NCBI RefSeq assembly: GCF_029714325.1
Contig: NZ_CP121666.1
Span: 8,215,001 to 8,279,000, forward strand
Direction: 5' to 3'
DNA length: 64,000 nucleotides
From: Bradyrhizobium sp. CB1717
Lineage (GTDB): Bacteria > Pseudomonadota > Alphaproteobacteria > Rhizobiales > Xanthobacteraceae
Shown here: piece by piece, positions 27,614 through 35,726 of the stretch
Layout: each line of letters starts with the position of its first letter
How positions within the stretch are numbered: the first letter of the stretch is position 1
Made by a program: the position numbers and the translations under genes
The notes under the pieces: generated by a model
Seen by the model: only the letters and a program-made list of their open reading frames with translations
Told to the model about the DNA's origin: nothing
The model's database searches: none

Positions 27614-27627
27614 TTGCGCTCGCTCAA
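27614..27627. promoter_or_regulatory. FixK2-type box, hemN / small membrane protein intergenic
   Basis: TTGCGCTCGCTCAA fits the B. japonicum FixK2 pattern TTG(A/C)-N6-TCAA. Its centre is about 92 bases from the hemN ATG and about 69 bases from the ATG at 27690 on the other strand, so it could activate either or both genes. Confidence 0.65.
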
Positions 27628-27689
27628 AGTTCCGGCGCCTGATTTGGTCGATGATGACGTTCAATCATCGCCCCCTTGGGAGACAGGCC

Positions 27690-27896
27690 ATGGCGTCGTT
27701 CGCGCTCGATCTCGTTCTTTGGCTCGCCGGCATTCGCGGCCATATCCCGCGCTTCGACGATTTCCGTCCCGTCCCTGTTGCGCCCGCAACCGGCGCAAAT
27801 CATCTCGCGCGCGTTCTGGCAATCATGGCCACCGTCTTTGCCGCGTTGTCGCTCGCGGTCTGGGGCACGGTCTGGATGGCGATACGCCTGCTCTGA
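27690..27896 (+). CDS. Small single-pass membrane protein of unknown function
   Basis: 68 aa from ATG 27690, with GGGAG about 9 bases upstream. A short hydrophobic N-terminus (MASFALDLVLWLAGIRGHIP) is followed by a polar loop with several Pro and a strong membrane helix about residues 40-65 (LARVLAIMATVFAALSLAVW). No Cys or His cluster. It is not recognised. It is divergent from hemN, has a FixK2-type box about 70 bases upstream, and precedes nirK on the same strand, so it belongs to the low-oxygen/denitrification set by position. Confidence 0.75.
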   Translation: MASFALDLVLWLAGIRGHIPRFDDFRPVPVAPATGANHLARVLAIMATVFAALSLAVWGTVWMAIRLL

Positions 27897-28047
27897 TCGA
27901 GCACATCCATACGTTCACGACCGAATGCAACTGAACATGCGAACGACTTGCCGCTTGCGCCGCTGACGCAGCGAGATCGTTAGCCATCGTCGATGCGGCT
28001 TCGGTGCACCTCTTAAGGAATTTACCGGAGGCCAATCCGGCAGAAGC

Positions 28048-28061
28048 TTGTCGCAGCGCAA
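28048..28061 (+). promoter_or_regulatory. FixK2/NnrR-type operator upstream of nirK
   Basis: TTGTCGCAGCGCAA lies with its centre about 75 bases before the nirK ATG. It has the TTG-N8-CAA form, and its right half GCAGCGCAA is the form known for nirK boxes in Bradyrhizobium. It would place the transcription start near 28096 if centred at -41.5. Confidence 0.7.
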
Positions 28062-28129
28062 ACACTCTTGCCGCAACAGGCGCACACTGCATCCGTCATC
28101 AAGACCATTTCAGATGAAGGATGCTTCCG

Positions 28130-29224
28130 ATGTTCACCCGCAGAGCCGCATTGATCAGCGCCGCCGCGACCGCCCTGATGCTGGCGACACCCACCCTGGC
28201 CGCCGATGATCTCAAACTGCCGCGTCAGAAGGTCGAGCTGGTCGCTCCGCCGTTCGTGCATGCGCACGAGCAAGCGACCAAGCAGGCTCCCAAGATCATC
28301 GAGTTCAAGCTGACGATCGAGGAGAAGAAGGTCGTCATCGACGAGAAGGGCACGACCTTCCAGGCCATGACCTTCAACGGCTCGATGCCGGGCCCGCTGA
28401 TGGTGGTGCATGAGGGCGATTACGTCGAGACGACGCTGGTCAATCCCGCGACCAACACCATGCCGCACAACATCGACTTCCACTCCGCGACCGGCGCGCT
28501 CGGCGGCGGCGCGCTCACCCTGATCAATCCCGGCGAGCAGGTCGTGCTGCGCTGGAAGGCGACCAAGACCGGCGTGTTCGTCTATCACTGCGCGCCGGGC
28601 GGCCCGATGATCCCCTGGCACGTCGTCTCCGGCATGAACGGTGCCGTGATGGTGCTGCCGCGTGAGGGACTGAATGACGGCAAGGGCCACGCGCTGAAGT
28701 ACGACAAGGTCTACTATATCGGCGAGCAGGACATGTACGTGCCGCGCGACGAGAAGGGCAATTTCAAGTCCTATGAGTCGCCGGGCGAGGCCTTCACCGA
28801 GACCGAAGAGGTGATGAAGAAGCTGACGCCCTCCCATGTCGTGTTCAACGGCAAGGTCGGCGCACTCACCGGCAAGAACGCGCTGACGGCCAATGTCGGC
28901 GAGAACGTGCTGATCGTGCACTCGCAGGCCAATCGCGACAGCCGTCCGCATTTGATCGGCGGTCATGGCGACTATGTCTGGGAGACCGGCAAGTTCGGCA
29001 ATGCGCCCGAGGTCGGGCTCGAGACCTGGTTCATCCGCGGCGGCTCGGCGGGAGCTGCGCTGTACAAATTCCAGCAGCCCGGCATCTACGCCTACGTCAC
29101 GCATAATCTGATCGAAGCCGCCGATCTCGGCGCCACCGCGCACTTCAAGGTCGAAGGCAAGTGGAACGACGATCTGATGATGCAGGTGAAGGCGCCTGCG
29201 GAAATCCCGGCCGCCACCAACTAG
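28130..29224 (+). CDS. nirK: Copper-containing nitrite reductase NirK
   Basis: 364 aa from ATG 28130 (AAGGA 8 bases upstream; the ATG 9 bases earlier is less well placed). The twin-arginine signal [17 protein letters not shown] directs periplasmic export. Two cupredoxin domains follow. All copper ligands are visible: PHN, D and H in [12 protein letters not shown] in YHCAPGG, H and M in PWHVVSGM, catalytic His in IGGHGD and the last type-2 His in THNLIEA. It reduces nitrite to NO in denitrification. Regulation by FixK2/NnrR is suggested by the upstream box. A hairpin separates it from nirV. Confidence 0.97.
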   Translation: MFTRRAALISAAATALMLATPTLAADDLKLPRQKVELVAPPFVHAHEQATKQAPKIIEFKLTIEEKKVVIDEKGTTFQAMTFNGSMPGPLMVVHEGDYVETTLVNPATNTMPHNIDFHSATGALGGGALTLINPGEQVVLRWKATKTGVFVYHCAPGGPMIPWHVVSGMNGAVMVLPREGLNDGKGHALKYDKVYYIGEQDMYVPRDEKGNFKSYESPGEAFTETEEVMKKLTPSHVVFNGKVGALTGKNALTANVGENVLIVHSQANRDSRPHLIGGHGDYVWETGKFGNAPEVGLETWFIRGGSAGAALYKFQQPGIYAYVTHNLIEAADLGATAHFKVEGKWNDDLMMQVKAPAEIPAATN

Positions 29225-29232
29225 ACGCGACA

Positions 29233-29258
29233 AAGGGGCCGGTGATCACCGGCCCCTT
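29233..29258 (+). terminator. Rho-independent-like terminator after nirK
   Basis: A 26-bp perfect palindrome, AAGGGGCCGGTGA followed by its reverse complement, is followed by TCTTCCTTTC. It sits 8 bases after the nirK stop and 20 bases before the nirV ATG, so it would end or weaken the nirK transcript before nirV. Confidence 0.7.
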
Positions 29259-29278
29259 CTTCCTTTCGGGGGACGACC

Positions 29279-30154
29279 ATGCTGATCGCATTCAAGCTGA
29301 AACTGCTGCTCGCCTGCGCCGCCGGGCTCGCAGGGCCGATCGCGATGGCACCCCTGGTCTCGGACATGGCGGTCCACGGCACGGCGACGGAGCCCGCGAT
29401 CGTCAGGATCGCGCCTAGCAATGCCTCCTATCGCGAGGCCGGCGATTTCACGCGTGGCGGGCAGCAGGCGGAAGCACCGCTGCGCGCGATGCGGTTCACG
29501 AGGCCGCTGCATATCATGCGCAACCAGGTCTCCTCATTCGACTATCAGCTTTGCGTGCAGGACGGCGCCTGCCGCGCGCTCGATCGCGGGGTGACGGTCG
29601 CGATCGATCGTCCCGCCGTGCAGGTGAGCTGGCACGATGCCGAGGCCTATGCCGGCTGGCTGTCACGCAAGACCGGCCAGCACTACCGCCTGCCCAGTGA
29701 CGAGGAATGGGCGTTTGCGGCGGGCTCCAGATTCAAGGACGATGGTGCGCCGGTGGACGCAGACAACCCCTCGAAGCGCTGGATCAGCCGCTATGAGCGC
29801 GAGTCCGAGCGCGATCCCTTCGACACCGCGGCCTATCCGTTCGGCAAGTTCGGCGTGAACGAGCACGGCATTGAAGATCTCGCCGGCAATGTCTGGGAGT
29901 GGACCTCGACCTGCTTCGTGCGCTCGCGCGTCGACGAGGCCGGCCATGCCGGCCGGCCGACCGTGAATTGCGGCGTGCGCGTCGCCGAAGGCGCGCACCG
30001 CGCCTATGTCACCGACTTCATCCGCGACGCCCGCGCCGGCGGCTGCGCTCAAGGCGTGCCGCCCGCCAATCTCGGCTTCCGCCTGGTGCGGGAGGAGCGG
30101 ACGTGGATGGCGAACGTGTCGGCGCGATGGGGCAAGGTGCGGGCGAGGTCGTAG
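29279..30154 (+). CDS. nirV: NirV-like formylglycine-generating-enzyme/SUMF1-domain protein
   Basis: 291 aa with a signal-anchor start (MLIAFKLKLLLACAAGLAGP). The SUMF1/FGE-sulfatase domain spans about residues 60-275, with VSWHDAEAYAGWLSRKTGQH, YRLPSDEEWAFAAG, FGVNEHGIEDLAGNVWEWTS and the end NLGFRLVRE. NirV genes commonly lie just after nirK; the protein is periplasmic and its exact role in nitrite reductase maturation is unsettled. It starts 54 bases after nirK, beyond a strong hairpin, so it is probably expressed less than nirK by read-through. Confidence 0.88.
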   Translation: MLIAFKLKLLLACAAGLAGPIAMAPLVSDMAVHGTATEPAIVRIAPSNASYREAGDFTRGGQQAEAPLRAMRFTRPLHIMRNQVSSFDYQLCVQDGACRALDRGVTVAIDRPAVQVSWHDAEAYAGWLSRKTGQHYRLPSDEEWAFAAGSRFKDDGAPVDADNPSKRWISRYERESERDPFDTAAYPFGKFGVNEHGIEDLAGNVWEWTSTCFVRSRVDEAGHAGRPTVNCGVRVAEGAHRAYVTDFIRDARAGGCAQGVPPANLGFRLVREERTWMANVSARWGKVRARS

Positions 30155-30202
30155 CGGGGCCGCCACCTGAATTGGAAAAACGACGGCAGCGCCTCATGCT
30201 TC

Positions 30203-30287
30203 GTCATTGCGAGCGCAGCGAAGCAATCCAGAATCTCTCCGCGGAAACAGCCTGGATTGCTTCGTCGCAAGAGCTCCTCGCAATGAC
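30203..30287. repeat. Palindromic repeat (GTCATTGCGAG family), copy 2
   Basis: GTCATTGCGAG/CTCGCAATGAC termini and inner AAGCAATCCAG/CTGGATTGCTT arms match the element at 6591-6705; the centre differs and the inner AT-rich hairpin of copy 1 is absent. It is part of a 416-base gene-free stretch between nirV and scoB. Confidence 0.85.
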
Positions 30288-30319
30288 GACGTGGAGGCAG
30301 CGCGCCAAGCCTCTCTAAC

Positions 30320-30447
30320 GTCGTCCTGGCGAAGGCCAGGACCCATAGCCACCGAACAAGGTTTGGCGAAGGCTGGTCGTTCGGGACGATCACCGCCCGC
30401 GAAACAATGGACCTCGCGGTATGGGTCCTGGCCTTCGCCAGGACGAC
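30320..30447. repeat. Large intergenic inverted repeat (GTCGTCCTGGCGAAGG family)
   Basis: GTCGTCCTGGCGAAGGCCAG at the left has its inverse at the right (to 30447), each extended by ACCCATA/TATGGGT, separated by about 70 bases without coding signal. Each arm is itself nearly palindromic (CCTGGCGAAGGCCAGG). Together with the previous element it fills most of the nirV-scoB gap. Confidence 0.8.
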
Positions 30448-30524
30448 ACCGAGGATGAGGAGAGAACCTCCTGCCTCACCGACTCTTAGGAGCGCTCATC
30501 GTGGATCACCCGTAGGTCAAACGA

Positions 30525-30550
30525 AAATGGCCGGGCGAGCCCGGCCATTT
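30525..30550 (-). terminator. Rho-independent-like terminator after scoB
   Basis: AAATGGCCGGGC and GCCCGGCCATTT pair around GA, then TTTTCGTTT follows on the minus strand. It lies 20 bases beyond the scoB stop. Confidence 0.75.
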
Positions 30551-30570
30551 GGCAGCTGCTTTCAACTCTC

Positions 30571-31221
30571 TCAGGTATTCTTCAGCGCGACGCGGAATTC
30601 GGCTTCGGTCTTGGACTTGACCTCGTCGAGCGAGACGCCGTCGGCGAGCTCGATCAGGGCCATGCCGCCGTCACCGTGCTTGTCAATGGTGAAGACCGCG
30701 AGATCGGTGACGACCATGTCGACCACGCGCTCGCCGGTCAGCGGCAGGTTGCACTGCTTCAGCAGCTTCGGGCCGTCCTTGGCCGAATGCTCCATCACCA
30801 CGACGACGCGCTTGACGCCGGCGACGAGATCCATCGCGCCGCCCATGCCCTTGACCATCTTGCCGGGGATCATCCAGTTGGCGAGGTCGCCGTTCTGGGC
30901 CACCTGCATGGCGCCGAGGATCGAGAGGTCCATGTGGCCGCCGCGGATCATGCCGAAGGAATCCGCGCTCGAAAAATACGAGGTCGAGGGCAGCTCGCTC
31001 ACGGTCTGCTTGCCGGCGTTGATCAGGTCCGCGTCCACCTCGTCTTCATAGGGGAACGGGCCCATGCCGAGCATGCCGTTCTCGCTCTGCAAGGAGACGT
31101 CCATGCCGTCGGGGATGTAGTTCGAGACCAGCGTCGGGATGCCGATGCCGAGATTGACGTAGTAGCCGTCGCGCAATTCCTTCGCGGCGCGCGCAGCCAT
31201 CTGTTCACGGGTCCAGGCCAT
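30571..31221 (-). CDS. scoB: 3-oxoacid CoA-transferase subunit B
   Basis: 216 aa, the beta subunit of the two-subunit succinyl-CoA:3-oxoacid CoA-transferase family. The catalytic glutamate lies in [12 protein letters not shown] near residue 48; other family stretches are [34 protein letters not shown] and [20 protein letters not shown]. With ScoA it moves CoA from succinyl-CoA to acetoacetate or a related 3-oxoacid such as 3-oxoadipate. It follows scoA by 68 bases that hold a palindromic repeat. Confidence 0.93.
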   Translation of the reverse strand: MAWTREQMAARAAKELRDGYYVNLGIGIPTLVSNYIPDGMDVSLQSENGMLGMGPFPYEDEVDADLINAGKQTVSELPSTSYFSSADSFGMIRGGHMDLSILGAMQVAQNGDLANWMIPGKMVKGMGGAMDLVAGVKRVVVVMEHSAKDGPKLLKQCNLPLTGERVVDMVVTDLAVFTIDKHGDGGMALIELADGVSLDEVKSKTEAEFRVALKNT

Positions 31222-31250
31222 TGTTGAGCTCCAGTCGATTCTCTAGCGGC

Positions 31251-31295
31251 GCATGATCTGATCGGAAAACCGGTGTCCACTTTTCCGGATCATGC
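31251..31295. repeat. Palindromic repeat (GCATGATC-GGAAAACC family), copy 1
   Basis: GCATGATC and GATCATGC bound the element, with CGGAAAACCGG and CACTTTTCCGG inside. The same family is found at 55894-55942. It overlaps the last codons of scoA: the scoA stop TGA is inside the terminal GCATGATC arm. Confidence 0.85.
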
Positions 31296-31997
31296 GCTCG
31301 GGCGCGGGCGGGTGTTGCGGAATTCGATGCGCTTCTTGGCCGTGCCGACCTCGACGATGCGCTTCACGAAGATGCCGGGCGTGTGGATGTGGTCGGGATT
31401 GAGTTCGCCGGCCGGAACCAGGTGCTCGACCTCGGCCACCGTGATCTTGGCGGCGGTCGCCATCATCGGGTTAAAGTTGCGCGCGGTCTTGCGGTAGATG
31501 AGGTTGCCGGCGGTGTCGCCCTTCCAGGCGTGCACGATGGCGAGGTCGGCGAACAGGCCGCGCTCCATCAGGTACTTCTCGCCGTCGAACTCCTTCACTT
31601 CCTTGCCTTCGGCGATCAGCGTGCCGACGCCGGTCTTGGTGTAGAAGGCCGGAATGCCGGCGCCGCCGGCGCGGATGCGCTCGGCCAGCGTGCCCTGCGG
31701 GTTGAATTCGAGTTCCAGCTCGCCGGCGAGGAATTGCTGGGCGAACAGCTTGTTCTCGCCCACATAGGACGAGATCATCTTCTTGATCTGCCGGGTTTCC
31801 AACAGGCGGCTGAGCCCGATGCCGTCGACGCCGGCATTGTTGGAGACGACCGTCAGCCCCTTGACGCCCGATTCGCGGATCGCGTCCGACAGCTCCTCGG
31901 CAATGCCGCAGAGGCCGAAGCCTCCCGACATGATCATCATGTTGTCTTTCAGAATGCCGTCGAGCGCCGACTTGGCGTCGGGATAGACCTTGTTCAT
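31290..31997 (-). CDS. scoA: 3-oxoacid CoA-transferase subunit A
   Basis: 235 aa from ATG 31997 (GAGG upstream); the longer ORF adds 57 residues without family similarity. The start MNKVYPDAKSALDGILKDNM and the motif MIMSGGFGLCGIAEELSDAI are typical of the alpha subunit. Later GKEVKEFDGEKYLMERGLFA and AWKGDTAGNLIYRKTARNFN also match. It pairs with the downstream scoB gene product. The very end (RPRPSA) is encoded partly by the intergenic palindromic repeat, which supplies the stop codon. Confidence 0.92.
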   Translation of the reverse strand: MNKVYPDAKSALDGILKDNMMIMSGGFGLCGIAEELSDAIRESGVKGLTVVSNNAGVDGIGLSRLLETRQIKKMISSYVGENKLFAQQFLAGELELEFNPQGTLAERIRAGGAGIPAFYTKTGVGTLIAEGKEVKEFDGEKYLMERGLFADLAIVHAWKGDTAGNLIYRKTARNFNPMMATAAKITVAEVEHLVPAGELNPDHIHTPGIFVKRIVEVGTAKKRIEFRNTRPRPSA

Positions 31998-32204
31998 GCA
32001 AAAAACCTCGACTGAACCTTCGGCTTGCAGCCGCCGCACCTTATTGGCGGCGATTATTAGGCGAAATCCTCCAAAGCCGTCAATGATACGGGGTTCTCCG
32101 CTCCGCGGGGCGGTGGTAGAAGCTGCCCACGGCGTGGGCAGAACCGCCCGCGGCCTTGAAAGCGACAAGAAAACCCATCAAGTTGCGGCACTTAACGTAT
32201 CAGG

Positions 32205-32254
32205 GCTTGCAACCTAACAAGACTTGTAACCTGACCAAACTTGTAGCCTAACAG
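32205..32254. repeat. Three 17-bp imperfect tandem repeats upstream of the AsmA gene
   Basis: Units GCTTGCAACCTAACAAG, ACTTGTAACCTGACCAA and ACTTGTAGCCTAACAG follow each other head to tail with a period of 17 bases. They lie about 70 bases before the AsmA gene and 208 bases before the divergent scoA start. Iterated sites like this can bind regulators; none is identified. Confidence 0.7.
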
Positions 32255-32322
32255 ACCTTGGGCGTGGGGCGCGCAGGTTTCCCGGCCGCCCTTCTGGACC
32301 CAACAACCAACCCGATCAGGAC

Positions 32323-34263
32323 ATGCCATTGACCATGGCCCAAGGAATGAAGCGCCTCGGGACGCCGATCGCGGCGCTGCTCGGCGTCGCGCTGATCGCC
32401 CTGGTCGCGACCTCATGGCTCATCAACCGCGACGCGCTGCGCAAGGCGGTGGAGGCGCAGATCCGCGACGTCACGGGCCTGGAGCTCAATGTCGCAGGCA
32501 GCATCGACATTTCGGTGCTGCCGGCGAGCTACATCTCCTTCCATGACGTCGGCCTGAAGGGTGGCGGCACCAGCGATCCCGCGCTCCATGTCGACGTGCT
32601 CACCGCCAATCTGCGGCTGTTGCCGCTGCTGCTGCAACGGTTCGAGATCGCCGACCTGACGCTGCTCAGGCCGCGCATCCATGTCAGCCTCAAGCCGGAC
32701 GGCGAGAGCAACTGGACGCCCTTCATCCAGACCATTGCCCGCACCATGAAGCCCGGGGCCGACAACCAGGTGTCGTTCTCCGAGATCAGGATCCAGGACG
32801 GCGTGCTCAATTACGAGGACGCCGCCACCCACGCCACCGAGAAGTTCGAGGACATCGACCTGTCGCTGGCCTGGCCGTCGATCTCGCGCTCGTTTGCCGC
32901 AACCGGGCAGTTCGACTGGCGCGGCGAGCGGGTCGACGGTTCGATCAGCTTCTCCGATTTCGTCGCCGCCCTCTCGGGCGACCGGTCCGGCCTGAAGGCG
33001 CGGATCGCCAGCGCGCCGCTCAAGCTCGCCTTCGACGGCAGCGTCGCCAACCGCACCAGCCCGATGATGGAGGGCACGCTCACCATCGACAGCCCGTCCC
33101 TGCGCAACGCGCTGCGCTGGACCGGACAGCCGCAGCCGGCCAGTGGCGGCTTTGGCCGCTTCGCGCTGAAAGCGCGCGCCAATGTGGTGGGCGCCTCGAT
33201 CGCGCTCACCAATGTCAATGTCGAGCTCGACGGCAACACCGCCGAGGGCGTCATGACCTACGCCAATAACGGAAGGCAGACGCTGCAGGCGACGCTCGCC
33301 GCCGACGCGCTCGACTTCACACCTTATATCTCGACCTTCCGCCTACTCGCGAGCGGCGCCCGCGACTGGAACAGGCAGCTGTTCGATCTCAACGGGCTGT
33401 CGACCACCGACCTCGACATGCGCCTGTCGGCGGCGCGGCTGACCGTCGGACCGACGAAGCTCGGCCGCACCGCGATCGGCGCCAATTTGCGCAACGGCAC
33501 GCTGGCGCTCTCGGTGGGCGAGGCCCAGGTCTATGGCGGCATCGCCAAGGGTTCGTTCGGCATCGCCCGCACCGATACCGTCGCCGACATCAAGGCGCAG
33601 TTTCAGTTCACCGACGTCGACCTGCAGGCCTGCGCAACCGAGCTGTTCGGCCTCAACAAGCTGTCCGGGCGCGGCAACATCAACGTCTCCCTCCTTGCCT
33701 CCGGCTCGAGCCCGTTCGGCCTCGTGCAGTCGCTCGACGGCAGTGCCACGGTCACCGGACATGACGGCGCGATCGCGGGCTTCAACGCCGAGCAGCTCCT
33801 GAAGCGGCTGGAGCGGCGGCCGCTGTCGGGCGGCGGCAATTTCCGTAGCGGCTCGACCCCTTACGACAAGCTCACCATCGCGGTGAAATTCTCCGACGGC
33901 GTCGCCACCGCCGAAGACATCCGCGTCGAGGGGCCGGCAGCGAAGATCACGCTCACCGGCACCGCATCGGTACCGACGCGCGAATACGACATGAAGGGCG
34001 TGGCGAGCCTCAACAGTTCGTCGGGCTTCGAATTGCCCTTCGTGGTGCAGGGGCCCTGGGATGATCCCCTGATCTTCCCCGATCCGGAAAGCCTGATCCG
34101 CCGCTCGCCGGCTTCCGCGCCCCTGCTCGACATGCTGAAGGACCGCAAGGGGAGCGATGCCGTGCGCTCCGCGATCGAGCGCATCACCGGCGCAGGCAAG
34201 CGTCCCACACCGGCAGAATCGCCGACGGCGGAGAACGCCAAAGAAAACGCCAAGTCGAACTAG
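32323..34263 (+). CDS. AsmA family protein
   Basis: 646 aa. One N-terminal membrane anchor (about residues 15-34, GTPIAALLGVALIALVATSW) followed by a large periplasmic region of the AsmA type. The N-terminal AsmA domain includes LRKAVEAQIRDVTGLELNVA, LLQRFEIADLTLLRPRIHVS and SEIRIQDGVLNYEDAATHAT; the C-terminal AsmA_2 part includes LNKLSGRGNINVSLLASGSS and GEAQVYGGIAKGSFGI. AsmA-like proteins form long grooves thought to move phospholipids between membranes. Two other ATG codons lie 12 and 24 bases into the ORF. Three tandem repeats lie upstream. Confidence 0.87.
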   Translation: MPLTMAQGMKRLGTPIAALLGVALIALVATSWLINRDALRKAVEAQIRDVTGLELNVAGSIDISVLPASYISFHDVGLKGGGTSDPALHVDVLTANLRLLPLLLQRFEIADLTLLRPRIHVSLKPDGESNWTPFIQTIARTMKPGADNQVSFSEIRIQDGVLNYEDAATHATEKFEDIDLSLAWPSISRSFAATGQFDWRGERVDGSISFSDFVAALSGDRSGLKARIASAPLKLAFDGSVANRTSPMMEGTLTIDSPSLRNALRWTGQPQPASGGFGRFALKARANVVGASIALTNVNVELDGNTAEGVMTYANNGRQTLQATLAADALDFTPYISTFRLLASGARDWNRQLFDLNGLSTTDLDMRLSAARLTVGPTKLGRTAIGANLRNGTLALSVGEAQVYGGIAKGSFGIARTDTVADIKAQFQFTDVDLQACATELFGLNKLSGRGNINVSLLASGSSPFGLVQSLDGSATVTGHDGAIAGFNAEQLLKRLERRPLSGGGNFRSGSTPYDKLTIAVKFSDGVATAEDIRVEGPAAKITLTGTASVPTREYDMKGVASLNSSSGFELPFVVQGPWDDPLIFPDPESLIRRSPASAPLLDMLKDRKGSDAVRSAIERITGAGKRPTPAESPTAENAKENAKSN

Positions 34264-34289
34264 AGTGATCGATGTCACTCCCTTCGGGG

Positions 34290-35672
34290 TCAAGCGGCCG
34301 ATTGCGTCGAAATCCAGCTCTTGTTCTCCTGCAGCACCGGTTCTCCGCCGATCGTCGCCCCGGCCGCGACCTCGAGAGTGCCACTCTGTCCGAGTTCACG
34401 GGCCAGCACCTCGCGGTCACAGGCGTCCTCCCACAGCGAAATGGTGATGGCCGCCACACAGTTGCTGATCATGCTGGTCAGCGCCCGCGCTTCCGACATG
34501 AAGCGGTCGATGCCGACGAGCAGCGCCACGCCGGTCACGGGCAGATCCGGCATGACGGAGAGGGTCGCGACAAGCGCGACGAAGCCGCTGCCGGTGACAC
34601 CTGCCGCCCCCTTGGACGTCAGCAGCATCAGTCCGAGCATCGCCGCGATCTGCCCCCACGACAGATGAATGTCGCAGGCCTGCGCGATGAAGATGGATGC
34701 CAAAGTGAGATAGATGGCGCTGCCGTCCAGATTGAACGAGTATCCCATCGGTAGCACGAGTCCTGACACGCCTTTCCGGCATCCGAGCTGCTCCAGCTTG
34801 CGCAGCGCGCCAGGCAGCGCCGGCTCCGACGACGACGTGCCGAGCACGATCAGCAGTTCTTCCTTGAAGTAGCGGATGGTCTTCCACAAGCTGAAGCCAT
34901 TCAGCCGTGCCAGCGTGCCAAGCACGACGACCACGAAGACCGAACAGGCGAGATAGAATGTCAGGATCAGCAGGCCGAGCGAGCCGATCGATCGGATGCC
35001 GTAGCGGCCCACCGTGAACGCCATGGCGCCAAAGGCGCCGAGCGGAGCGAGCTTCATGATGAAGCCGAACGACACAAACAGCACCTGTGAGAACGAATCG
35101 ACCGCCTTCGTCACCACAACACCGCCATCGCCGGCACGGCTCAGGCCAAAGGCGATCAGGATGGAAACCAGCAACACCGGCAGCACTTCACCATCGGCGA
35201 ACGCTCCAAAGAACGAATGCGGGATGATGTGCAGCATGAAGTCCGCAAATCCGGTCGCACCTGCCTGCTTGGTGAATTTCGCGGCCACCGACGGATCCAA
35301 CGTGCTGACCGCAACGTGCATGCCAACGCCCGGCTGGATCAGCGACACGGCGATCAGCCCTGCCAGCAAGGCGAGCACGGTCAGCATGTAGAACAGCGCC
35401 ATGGACTTCACCAGCGTGCGGCCGACCTCGCGGGAATCGCTGATGCTGTTGATGCCGCTCACGATGGTGCAGAATACGATCGGCGCGATCATCATCTTGA
35501 CCAGCTTGACGAAGCCGTCGCCAAAGGGCTTCAGCGCGGCACCGAATTCGGGCCAGAAATGGCCCGTAAGGACACCCAGCATGAGGCCAATCAGCACCTG
35601 GACATAGAGAATCCGGTAGAACGGCTTCCCAGCCTCGGTGTTCGGGTGCCCTGCCAGTGCTTCCTTGTGCAT
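34290..35672 (-). CDS. dctA: C4-dicarboxylate transporter DctA
   Basis: 460 aa from ATG 35672 (GGGAG 8 bases upstream; two earlier in-frame ATGs are too close to the RBS). A sodium/proton:dicarboxylate symporter of the DAACS family. Signature stretches are LGTSSSEPALPGALRKLEQL, LPMGYSFNLDGSAIYLTLAS and LLTSKGAAGVTGSGFVALVA, with GIDRFMSEARALTSMISNCV near the end. It imports succinate, fumarate or malate. It lies 54 bases after a PrpF-type tautomerase gene on the same strand, so may be co-transcribed and bring in a carboxylate for that pathway. No dctBD genes are adjacent. Confidence 0.93.
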   Translation of the reverse strand: MHKEALAGHPNTEAGKPFYRILYVQVLIGLMLGVLTGHFWPEFGAALKPFGDGFVKLVKMMIAPIVFCTIVSGINSISDSREVGRTLVKSMALFYMLTVLALLAGLIAVSLIQPGVGMHVAVSTLDPSVAAKFTKQAGATGFADFMLHIIPHSFFGAFADGEVLPVLLVSILIAFGLSRAGDGGVVVTKAVDSFSQVLFVSFGFIMKLAPLGAFGAMAFTVGRYGIRSIGSLGLLILTFYLACSVFVVVVLGTLARLNGFSLWKTIRYFKEELLIVLGTSSSEPALPGALRKLEQLGCRKGVSGLVLPMGYSFNLDGSAIYLTLASIFIAQACDIHLSWGQIAAMLGLMLLTSKGAAGVTGSGFVALVATLSVMPDLPVTGVALLVGIDRFMSEARALTSMISNCVAAITISLWEDACDREVLARELGQSGTLEVAAGATIGGEPVLQENKSWISTQSAA

Positions 35673-35726
35673 TCTCATTTCTCCCATGGCTCTGATTTTT
35701 TGTGATGGCTTCGGAAGCGGCGGGAT

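Noticed and set aside
30155..30570. Repeat-rich gap considered as a CRISPR array or insertion sequence
   Set aside because: It contains two different palindromic elements, not regular direct repeats with spacers, and no transposase or cas gene.
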